From: Sipunculus nudus
Taxonomy: Eukaryota; Annelida; Sipuncula; Golfingiida; Sipunculidae
DNA length: 64,000 bases
Direction: 5' to 3'
Assembly (NCBI GenBank): GCA_026874595.1
Contig: CM049309.1
Coordinates: 66,694,926-66,758,925, forward strand
Made by a program: the position numbers and the translations under genes. Shown piece after piece: positions 21,501 to 34,400 of this stretch (within the stretch, counting starts at the first letter, position 1; each line of letters begins with the position of its first letter). Under the pieces are notes generated by a model, which had not been told where the DNA came from, did not search any database, and saw nothing but the letters and a program-made list of their open reading frames with translations.

Positions 21501-22398
21501 CACTGATGACCCACGTACAAAAAAAGGCCGATGCAGGTAGTGGCGCCACCAATACCTCAATTTCAGATATGATTCATGTGACCAACATTGGCATAAAATT
21601 TGGTGATGATAGCTCAAGCCATTTCTGAGATTGTAATTTAAGTATGCCTTTTTTGGACAGATGACTAAGTTCAACTTCCTGTAACTCGGCCAAAAATCAC
21701 CGAACTTACACCATTCAAACAAACTTGAGAGAGATTGTTCCAGGAATCATTTCTGTAAAATATTGGACAATTAGGCTGAACAGATTCGGAGAAGAAGATT
21801 TTTTAGGCTTTTTTAGCTTTTTCCCTATAAAATCTAAGAAAATGCAGTTAGCCAAAAATAAGCAAAATCCGATAGAGTTTTTTAGATGACTAATTTTATG
21901 CACAAGATTTCGTGATGCTAATTCTTGCCCTCTTCAAGATAGTATGGGTTAACGTACAGACGACGGACGCCGGACGACGCCACACCATCGCATAAGCTCA
22001 CAGGTTTGCTAACAAAAATAGCCTAAGCACTCTCATTTGTTTTAACTGACTTTTGACTATTATTAAAGTCCCTCGCCCCCATCTTCCTGGGAGCCAGTTC
22101 TCCAGCTCAGTTGAACAGAGACCTTGCTTTAGTGAGGTCCCTAGCATCTTATTTCATGAATTATTAACAAGACAAGTGAACCAATAAGTTATTAAATGTC
22201 CTTCCCACCAGGTGGTGCCCACTGAATGTTTTAGATCATTCTCTCCAGCTATTTTATTCAACTTAAAAAATCTGTAGGAATAATATACTTGGTCCCAGCA
22301 CACTTGTTTACTTTTATTAAGAACCTGTATCAAACCCTGGCCATGTGATCCTCAGCTGGATTATTTCTGGGCCTATGCATATAAAGCCCCCCCCCCCC

Positions 22399-22431
<33 letters not shown>

Positions 22432-25400
22432 ACGAGGCTCAGACTCTTGAGGGCTTATTTATTACAAGCTTAAAAGCCTCGTGACAATGATATCAACAAG
22501 CCACAGGCCTATCAAAAAAATTCTTAGGTTCTTGCCAATTCCTGAACCTTTCATGGCAGCTTCAATTTTGACCTTTGATAAAAATACTGCCAAATTTTAT
22601 TGGGCATCTACCCCACCCCCCTCCACAAAAGGAACAGACCACACTGAGATTATACATCCCCTCCATTAACCAGATGTGAAAATATACAATTTTTTTTCCA
22701 AGTTTCAAAGATCTTAGGGTTTTTAAGTTCACAGCTAAACACAAACTGGATGCAGGTAGAACAACTATGAAAAAGGTTTATGATAAAATAAAAAGATGTC
22801 CTTAGGTAGTATACAGCTTGATAGTATAAACTATACCTTGCCCTTTTTCTTCTTACTGGTCGGAGGTTTTGGGGCGGGCTGATTCTGCCTTGTCGGGTAG
22901 GTTTGCTGATCGGGTTGATACAGGACTCCCAAGTTGCTGGCAAGTCTGAAAGAGTTAATAACGTTTGTTTAACCAATGATTAACAGTTGACTTTCATATA
23001 CATCTCAGATTCAGACACTTCAGTCTCAAGCTGTCTCTTCCTGGAACTTGTTCATCCTGTTACAATTTGGTATTTAGCAGTTATTGGGTTCTTATTTCCC
23101 ACAGAACAGAATCAACTTTATATCATTTCACAGAAAAATGTTGATACATGCTTTGTGAACAGATTTGAAAATGTTTATGAACATGACAGATATGTAGGGG
23201 TGAACAAACTGTTAAATAAAAAGGATGTTCACAACAAGCTGTTTCATATGCTCTAGTACACATTTCAATGAAATTTCCAAGATGATATGCACTGAAATAG
23301 CACATGGTAATGGATAATTACAGAAAGAGTATCATGACTACAATTATTCAAAACATTATCAAATGTAAAAGAAAGAAGGGTATAAACATGTCCTTCCAAA
23401 AAATACCCAGTAAAATATAATTGCAATGCAGAAAAATGACAGTGCAGAAAGTTCAATAACAACATAAAATATACTAGTATGTAGCCTACATTTGGTCACA
23501 AGATTATTGAAAATATTGGAGTTTTATATTCAAATACTGAATTTTGTTCTAAAGTCTGTAAATTAGCACACCACCCTGTCACTTTGTATTAATAGAGTCA
23601 AACATGCAAGAAAACTGTCTACAAGAAAATACAGAGTAAAACATGCAGAAAACACACAGTTCTTTTATCAATCAATAATAGAATAGCTGTGCTAAGCTGA
23701 ACCAAACAAAAAAAAAAAACATACTGGATACTGGACAACAACCAAGGGGTGTCAGTGCTTCAGTCTGTATGATTTATGTGTAGAGATGAGTAACACAGGA
23801 GGCAAGCTGACAAACCATTATTTGAAGATTATTTTACCCTGTTTTAATGAGAATATTCACACAAGAAAGTTCGCTATTATCTCATATACCTTAAAATATT
23901 GTTACAATAAAAAATCAAATCAAATAATCGGATCATGAAGAAAAGCACTTGGCGTACATAAAACTAATACTTTAATAACACACATCAACCACTGATATAT
24001 TACTATAATTTGCATCTACAACACACCATAGAGCAGCTGGAAGAGATGTTATTGATACAATCACACTACAAAAAGCCTGAAGAGGAAATGGACCATTTCA
24101 AAAGATCTCTCCCATGAGAGCCTCAATAAAATGTGTATTTTGAATCGCATCTTCTGATTGGGTAAAAATAAAAAAGGCATACTTGGTAGCTTTATTTTTG
24201 AATTTTTGAACCAATTAGTAGGCTGGACTCAATTTACACATTTTAAAAGCATCATCTTGGCACAGAAGCCTTGAAGCCAGAAACAGACCATTACGAGTGA
24301 AAACCTGGTGGAGGAATATTAAAATCAAAGCCATGCTCACTGACAGCATAAGGTTCCTGAGGCCACACACAACACATAGGCACTGATGGAACCAGTAGCA
24401 CACCACAGGCACTTGACAGGATGCAATCACTGGGTGAGTGATATTAAAGCGCCACTGGGCCACTCTCCTTGTCATCTATCCATTTGACATTCCCACTGAC
24501 TTACCTGTAACTTGTTTTCCTAACTTTGTCTATCTATCTGAATTCTTTTATAAATACCTTGAAATAAGGCATAAAACAATTTTTCAATCCTTCTACTCAT
24601 TTCCTTTTACTCATGCTCTTATTGTGCTAAATAAGATCACCAGTATTGAAAAGTTGTTCTATGGCTCATTTTTGGCCATTATAGCGTAATTTAGGTTGAG
24701 AATCAGTCAAAGTTAGAAAAACAAGTTAAACTAGTGGAGAGATCAATTAGATAGGTGACAGGAGGAATGGTCGGTGATGCTTGTGATATTGCTCACCCGG
24801 TGAATACGTGCATCGTGTCCAGGGCCTATGTACCACACCTATACCAGAAACCTCTGACTGTTCAAGCCCAGCAGAGACTATACCAAGCATATAGATGCTT
24901 TAATTGTCACCTCTCTCAAGCCAAAGGAGCACCTGGATTATTTCACATTATCTATATTTCCCCTCTCACACAGTAAATGGAAAAATGTTTGATGCTGGTT
25001 TTAATTGCAGATTGAGCATTTATAAAGCAATACAAAGCAGTTCTTCAATGTTAATATCCAAAATCCTTTTGAATGCTGCCACCCAGGTTTGTTTCAAAAT
25101 AGTTTCAATTCCAAAACATCTACACAAATATAGAGATTGTTGTCAATAAGAGAGTACAACTGCTGTCAAACTGTTTTGTGACAACTGATGACGCATTACT
25201 GTCACATCATATTGAAAGACTGCTTACATGGTTTGCCTATGTGAACCAATGAAGCATATTAAAATGATAATAATTCATCATTTCTAAAAGGATTTGAAAC
25301 CAATTTGTGTGTGAAAGGGGTTATTGGTCCAAACTGTGCCTATCAGCCCTCAAGTCACCCTTTTACCCTGGAAAACATTTCTATTTTGTTTAACCAGAGG

Positions 25401-28400
25401 TTTTGCAATCCTGGCAAAAGGAATATGTTTAAACAAAAGGGACAGTTATGTTATCAGATGTGACTGACTAACAAAAGATACGAGCAGTTTTTTTGTTAAT
25501 TTTGTATCAGGTAAGAATCTATACTCTGATTTTGTACCCAGGTCCACATGCATTTTCATCATTATTTTTTCAGTTGAGTGCTTCTTCAGATTCCTTTATA
25601 TTGCTTCATCAATGAAACCAAATTATGTTACGCTAGATATTTCCATAAATTTTTTATGTGTCTGTGAGAAACACCAAGGTATCATCGGACCATTAAAATT
25701 TATCTCCAGGTTCAGTTGGCTTGCATTTTTTAAAACCATCAAGACCACTACCAAAATACAAGTACCCAGCCAGTGGGCTCTTAATTCTTTTAATCTCTGT
25801 TTGTATTATGTTCAGTGTTGGACCACCAGTATTTGCTGACAGTATGGCAAAATTTGGTTGGCACACGTCCCCATTGGCTGGTAACTAATCGCAGGTCATA
25901 TTTTGGTTGGAATCACACACCTTATTTAAAGGATGTTCGCATCATATGGTTAATTATGAGCAACCTTTCTTTAGGCATTACAAAAAAAAAGGGGGGGGGG
26001 GGGTAACATTTTCTGCTTTGCTGGACCCACTGTCAGGTAAAACATTTTGCAAATTTTGAGCTTGGACAATATTGAAATCTGAATGCACCTTCAGTTTTTA
26101 ATTTGGGTTGACATTTATCTTTACTATATATCTGGAGGGTATACATGGAGGTAGATGCCTAAAATGTCCATTTAAAGAGGAGTGACCATAGGCACAGTTG
26201 GGACAACACACAGATATGCATACACAGGACAATATAATTATGCAGATATAGGCATGCATAGTGAACAACAGACTGATGCATATACGACATATAAATAACG
26301 TACCACTGAAAACTGCATAACCCTGACGACAAAGGCAAACAGAACATAGTTAGTCACGATCTTGTGCTGCTTGGTACTGTTACATAATATTCACTGACAA
26401 AGCGAAGTCCATATTATAGAAGTAACTGTATTTCATTTAGAGAGCAAGCTGACAGTATACAAATAATATCAGTGCTGATACAGCTGGCAAAATGATGAAC
26501 ATATCACAGAAATTTCCCAGCATTTTATAGATTGTATGGTTTTATCTGAGTAACATTTAACAAGATCATAGTGATAGTAATCTTCAATCAATTTAATCAA
26601 TATACAGCACCATCTGCTGGCTATTTATTGAACAATACAACATCAGTAAACACTACCTGTATTCAGGTTTTTATACTCCTTGTTAGTAGTCAGCCTATGT
26701 CAATTTCACACAAAAACATGCATGACATACAAACTTTTAACAGATGACTATAATTCACTATGAAAGTATTTTTAAATGTATTGTGACATGACAGGTAAAG
26801 ACCATTATACTCCAAGTTAAAACAGAAACAGTATTAATATAAGGAGAGATTTTTTAGATGTTATAATACTGTGGATTCAGAATTGTTTGTTGGGTTTTTA
26901 TTTTCATAGAATTCTTGGGTAGCTTTTATTCACAAAATTAATAACCCCATGTTCATTGAGAAAAGTCTGTTGAGATATACCCACAAATTTTCTCCCACAT
27001 TTCAGATAAGTGAGCTGATATTTTAGTCGTTATGCCATTGAGACCTATCACTTGTGCCAGGTTTGCGTTAAACCTACATTTAGCTTAATGAGTAGTCATG
27101 TAAAAGTCGTAAACATTCAATGCATCTCAAATAAATCAATTATTGATCTTTGGCTTATTTTCAGGTCTGTTCAAGAATTAATTTTGATACAAGGCATAAC
27201 TTATAACGAGTAATCCATGAAAGTTTTACCCAAATGAATAGTGTTTTTTATGTCAGAACCATGAAATTTTAAACCCACAATATTTTCTTAATCCACAGTA
27301 AGTAGCATCAAAATGAGGTGAAGTAACAACTAAGGAAAGCTAATGAAAATATGATGTTATTTCACATGCTTTTGATGATAGAGTGAACTGTTCAGAATTA
27401 CTTCTTATTTTACCCTGTACTGTAATAAACTGTACATCAGGTATACCATTTATCATCACGCAGAAAATATTCCAAATTCAACTGTACAAGAGACAGTAAT
27501 TGAAACTTTTACAGACCCGATACCTGTTACATAATGCAAATGATGTGTCAGAGAGGTTGATAAACATGAAACATAAACATGATTTCGAATCTCAGCCGAG
27601 GCAGTGAGATTTTTCACGGTCGGCACCCACCCAAGGTGAGCGCTCTGCAGGCTTAATGGGAAGGCCATGCACAAAGGTTGTGTTTCACTCACAAACGAGT
27701 GTGCCTTTCGGGGGTTCCTTGGTGGTATGACCCAGCAATGGGGACAATTATGCTCCCAGGGCCTGCAGGTGCAGTAGTCACCCGCCTGGTTGACGCCAGG
27801 ATATAAAATGAGAGGAAGGTTTTATCATTATCAATACACCAAAGCACTGACTCGTCATGATACAAAGTCGAATAATGTATCAGTATTGTCAAAATTCTCT
27901 GATATGATATTATGCTGGGATTATTCTGTCTTTAAATAATCTGGAGCTTTTTTCCTAAAAGAGCCATTATTTCTGTAATGTTAAACATGAAAAGGGAGAA
28001 GTTTTAACAAATTTCAAAGGAAAAGAAGCTGAAATAAGACCTTTAAGACAGCTAGAATAATCAGTGACATGGTACATTGAAATCATTTGTTCAATCCATA
28101 GAAAGAAACCTTGCACATTTATTGTTGGTCTCTTAGTGCTACAAAAGCAACATGAGGCAAAATACCCTGGGTCGGGTGTATTAATAGCTGAACAGTATCT
28201 GATTGGCCAATGGCCATGCAATGCAAGCAAATAATGTGGCTGTTTAAGATACATCAATTTTTATCAAACAAATGGGTGAATATTAAATTTTGTTAATGTT
28301 TGGGATACAAATTTAAAATATGAATTTGATAATTCATATATAATCATGGAAAAACGTCAGCACTGAACTTAACTGTGATATACCTTAGATGTATATAGGA

Positions 28401-31400
28401 TGGTGTTCCATATCTTGAGCCAACTATCCTGATAAAAATCTTAAAATGAGAAGCATCACTTCAACCCTAATGTAGACTTGTATGATATTCAAAACAATGC
28501 AATACATTATGTCATCATTGTCACTGGTATCAAACATTTTGTTAGTACCACATTGTCATCTGCCACCAAGAAAAACATTCAATGAAACATGCAGAATCTT
28601 TGATGTCCAGCTCAATACCCTGTCTTAATAATCATGCAATCAAACCATAACAGGCATAAAAATGTCAGTTTCATTAAAAAAATATGAAATGTCACACAAA
28701 GGCAGTCATCAAGTGTATGAAAGCACCCTTTCCAGCCCTCAATGGTTATGTTTTGCACTCGTCACCTGTGGAAAGTCCAGTACCAATAGCACCACCTAGC
28801 AGCAATTTGGGACATTACTTTCACTTATTAAATCAGCATATTCAATGCAAAGAAAGATATTTTTCATTCAACTTATCAAACCTACAAGTCATGAAAATGT
28901 GTGCTGCACACTTATATTTAATTCTACAGAATAAATTAATTTTCTTAAAATTTTAAATTTTAATTCAATCAAGAGCGGAAAAAAAATACTGTGTCATTTC
29001 AATGAACAGGCAGCATCTGTGCAATATATACCTTTGCAGTTAATAAAGGAAAATGTTACTAGAAAGTACACCAAATTGTTGTTACAGTTAAACAGGAATG
29101 GTATCCTGGGCAGATAAATGAATAGAAAATGGCATCAAGGGTACATATTGGCAAGATAATATTTTGTTCCTAGGCAATAATTCTCGTTTCAATACCATAA
29201 CTAATTTTCAAGAGCTGGGGAATAAAAATCTGGTGACAGAAAGTTAGTTCCAGGACCAACCACCAGGTGTGACTAGTTATTTGTGCATGCTCACAGCAAA
29301 ATGTCTGTGTTACCAACATTTACAAGTTCAGGATCACTGGGTGACTGATGTGTTCTGGGTGATGGACAGTTGACCAAAAGAAATCTAGAAAAATAAAGTA
29401 AATCTTCATGCCCCATTCTCATGTCTTAATCAATTCACCTACTGAGAAGGCAAACCATCGAGAAAGTCTAAATCTCTTTGTTTAATGTTGAAAAACCTGG
29501 ATTAACATTCAAGTTTGATCATATACCTACATCAGAAATAAACCATAAAGTGATTCCTAAGAGCATTTGGCCATGGCTCATTATAATCTTGGGATATTAA
29601 TAAGTTGTTATTTTTGGTCAGACATGATACTGGTTTATGATCCTTTTTATTGAAGTGCAGTTTCTGATGTACCGTAAAATCTCCACTTAAAACCGCAGTT
29701 TAATCAAGAAATTTGAAATCTTGAAATCAAGTTGATTTCATGAAAGTACTGTGCGGTTTATACTAGAAGGATTTCCTGAATATCTTCCTGACAGACATCG
29801 TTTTTGGGCCTGCGAGTGGTCGATAATATTGCAACTTTCGAAAGCCGTTCTTAGCACCAGTCTCACATGCATAGGAGCCGTGTGTTTATTACGATTATTT
29901 GTTATTTAGAAATTAAATATTGCTGATTAGTTTTCGTGACATATATAACTTGTTATAAAGTCTTGGTAATTGTCACCAAATAATACGTTTACAACAACCC
30001 TGCTGTAACACACAGCGGCCCACTTCGTTGGGCATGGTCAAGCAAAATTGAAATAAAAACCTACTTTAAACCCATTTGCGGCATTATTTAGCAATGATTA
30101 TTTGTTTAAAATGTAAAATGAATAAAAAGCTGACATTGTAAAGAGTCACACTATGGCAGACGATCGTTTTAAAATCAAGTTTGAGTGCCGTCAAGTGCTG
30201 AAACGCCCCAGTATTCTGCTAAGAATATTTTGAACGGCTGTATTTGGTGGGTGGTAAACAGAACAGCCACCTATTTCGTCCCAGCGTGCCTTGCGCGAAC
30301 ACTGCCTTGACAAAATGGCTCCCCACACGGAAACTTTCTTCAGGAAAAAAACTTGCTTACCCCGACTGGCCACTTTAATTTTACCTTAAAATCACTCGTT
30401 TTCAAGCGTCATGTTTCCTATACGTGCGTATCTCGACAAGGTAACTTCAGTTACTTTGATATTTAGTTAAGTTGACCAGCGATGTTTTCAAACGCACCAG
30501 CAAATTGTGACATGGAGCGTTGTCAACATACGATGTGACGATGATAATCCCGAAGTAACCGGTATTAAAATGATTTGAATCTTCCGAGTAATATCAGAAA
30601 ATGAAATTTTCATAAAAAATTAAGATTTCAAAATATTACTTTTAGAATTTAAATATACAGTGACTTGAAATGGATCAGCAAAATAGTTTATCCAAAATAT
30701 AATGACAAATTAGTAGCAAACAAGAATACGGCACGGAATATAAAATCTGTATAAAAAGGAAGAGGTTCACCAGCCCTTACGTCCTCCCAACTTCATGCTT
30801 AGTGACCCTGCAAAAAAGTGTTATGATGTGTTTAAATAAAATGCCCAAGGAATTTTAAATTGGACAGGAATGGCCGAGTCGCAACCTACCCTCGTTCATT
30901 TCTATATGATGGCTTGATTGTGTCTTTTGTCAAATCATTCCATAGCGAAAGTTGGTGCGGTTTTAAAGGGGGGTTCTTAGTATTTGAGCCCCTCATGGTA
31001 TCTCACCTGGAATTTCGGCGAAGTCTGGGTGCGGTTTTAATCAAAGTGCGGTTTTAAGTGGAGATTTTAGGGTAATCATTTAATGTTTCAAAAATGAACA
31101 CTCGAACATTTGCTGATAACTTTTATTATTTTTTTTTTATTTTTTTTACTATTTAACACTTTAAACTAAAAATAACTGCTATGATTGGTTTAATTATTAA
31201 CGTTATTATGTTATAATTATTCATTTGGATAATATTATTATTATTATTATTATTATCATTTTACTATTACCATTACTATTAGAAAGATATGGTTTAATAA
31301 ATTCTTTGCAAAATCATCAGAAAATACAGAAAACATAATCATCAGCACTGATATAGAGTTTACAAAAGGAACAACAAAGTAACACATGAAGCAAAAGCAA

Positions 31401-34400
31401 AGATAAAAGGATAGGGTACAAGTGTAAAATGCTTGAGGTAACCAAGTATTGAATATGTAGTCTCAGACTGTAGTTAAGCAGGTAAATGAACAATAAATAT
31501 AAGCAAAACAATCCACAGTAATCATTAGTGCTGGTCACTTGTCACTATTAAGTCTAACAAGCTTAGGGTTACAAAGCAATAAATTTAATATTTTTATATG
31601 AATTCTGTAAGTTTCCTTTATATTCAAATATTCATGCCTGTATAGTTCTTCACCACTTCATCAGATATGATGCCACATCACAGTAAATTATTTGTTCAAT
31701 TAACACTGAGACATTTTTACAAATTTACCAATAGAGACATAATAATGTGAATTTTTCCAACTTGAAGGAAAGATACACATTGAAAAATGTGAGTTAATTT
31801 TTGAAAGGTGAAAATGAGTGACACTAAGTTTAAGACATGTTCAAATTTGACTTTATTCAAGAAAATTTTGAATGATTAAATCTCCTTGAAGGGAGGGGAC
31901 CAGGAGGTTTAATCAAAAACATTAATACTAAGAACTTGCTGATTATTAAATACATCCTGGATCCCTGAAAACCAGGAGCAGTAAATCTGTAGAGCAATTA
32001 CTTTTTTGGCATGTGGTCTATATTTATAAGAACTAAATTTTATGTTTTTGCTGCTGCATGAAATTTAAAAAGTGTCAGGAGGTATCATTGTTTAAAGGTC
32101 CACAGGTAAAAAATGTTTACAATTCAAATAAAGCTTCATCTTTGATCTCTTTCATATTGAGGATGAATTCGTAGCAATAGTACCACAGCCTGTACTGAAA
32201 TAGGCTTTAACGGTTGGAGGTCATTTCTAGATGAAGTAAAGCAAGTCAAACTTAATTATAATGAGATATGAAATGACCTGAGGCCACTGTAGGTGGAAAT
32301 AATAGTTTGTAAGCTGAATTAACAGTTGTCTTTATATGAAAGATTTCATTAGATCTTTATAATATATACTTTAGTGGATTCACATATATTTGTTCTTAAA
32401 ATCTGTTTCATCATATTGAAGATCTTGTGAAGTTAAGATTTTACCTTTTTGATTAATACTGCTTCTCTCTGTATAAACTGTACTCTTACGTGATTTTCTT
32501 CTTTCACAATTCAAGTAAATAAAAAATGTCATTGAATTTGCCTTGGTAAGTAAGGTATAGCTGTAAGAACTACACTGTAGTGTGATCCCCGAACTCATAC
32601 TAATATTTGTGAAAAACTCAAAATGAAAATAAATATAAATGAGCATTAAACTTACCTTGGTGAAAGAAGCATTGCTGTTCCTTCTAATGTAGTACTGTCT
32701 GTGTTTGATGCAGGCGGTTCTATAAAAGGAGATATTTATATTCAGAATAACCTGAACAGAATTTATATTCATTGAGCAAATTAAGAGATAATTCTATGGT
32801 TAAGCCTTGTTCCCTTCAATCCCTACTCTTTACTTTATTCACCTACCTTTTCTATATCATTTATGAGATTTCTGGTTACTCTGCATACATATTAGTGAAC
32901 TGTAGGCAATTCCTGTTCAGAAAAGTTCTTTTAAAACCTCTTTGAAGGATGTATGAGCATTTTTATCTATAAGCTGTTACTAAAAACAGCAATGTTGACC
33001 AATGAAAAAAAAAAAACAACCAGAGGTGGCTGATTGCTTATGTGCAGAAGTTTGATGGTCACTTGTAGTAAAAGGCCCTTCCCAAAACTCTAGTTCGTTT
33101 GACTTGCCACCATATATTCTTGTTAAATGTGTTTAGATTATTCTGGCAGGCCCCCCCACATGTTATAAACACATGAATATAAACAAAACAAATGGCCTGT
33201 ATGCGGTGGCATTGGTGTTTCATGTTCTATTTTTATAAAATGGCTCAAGGGATTGTGTTTACCGGTAATTAAGAGACATCAGATATCAGAATAGGCTCCT
33301 TTAAATTCAATCAAAAGTTGGCATATACCAATAAATCCAACTTAAGAATGATCAATTAATTGTTATTTCATATAAGAAATCAATGTTAGTCAATTACAGG
33401 AGTAAGATGCAAGAGGACTTTTGTACTTGTGTGTGTGTGTTTGTGTGTCTGTGTGCCTACCGCTGGGTTCTGCCTCCATTTCTGTGCTGGTGATCTTTCC
33501 TCTGGTGACACTCTTTCTTCTACGTCCTTTTTTCTTTTCTGCTAGGTCAGCAGCATCTCCTGCAGAGCTTCTGGTGACCTTTGCACTCTTTGGACTATGA
33601 GACGAGCTCCTCTTCTTTAGCTGTATCATTTTCTTGTTCTTTCTCTTTGGTGGATCTGTCCTGTAAAACAATATTGTTTTGTGGTAAGAATCAGAGATAC
33701 TAACAATGTTACAAAAAGGTTTTAAATGGAAATCACATGGTCAGTTTTCTTACGTATTCCTGGATAAGCTTATCACTTCTTTTCTTAACCAGACGCCTTC
33801 AGTCAATATGTGTATGATTTTCCTTTACTTAAAGCCTCCAAGCACTGAAATAAGCAGATATGCTTGAAGTTTCAAATGATTTCATCCACTGCAACAAAGT
33901 GAAAGACCCCGTTTTAACCCAAGAAATAACTCAATATGCATGAAACAAAATGTATTTGTACACTTACTTTGGTGGTTCTAACTTTTTAGTGCTTTCAAGT
34001 TCAGGTCTCTGTCTTGCTGACAAGCAGGCAATCTATCAAGAAATCAAAACAGAGGTAACAAATATTTAAGTTCTCTAAATCAATACAAAGGCTCTATTTC
34101 ATACTCTGCTGATAAAAACAGCCACAAAAATGAAGCATGTGTATAATAATGGTATCAAGTGTACCATACACTATCGAACTGTTAAATCTACTCTGGCAAG
34201 GAAATTTTTAATTATTCACTTAACATTTTGTTATGTTTGAGACAATATTTTAAAGTGTTTTTTTCTGATAATTATTATTGTACAAATCAGACTAGCATTA
34301 CTTTAATTTTAAAACATTTAATTTGATAGTATTCTCAAATATTGATATATTAGTAATAGAAAAATAAAGGAAATGATGAAGCAACAATATTTTTCCTTTG

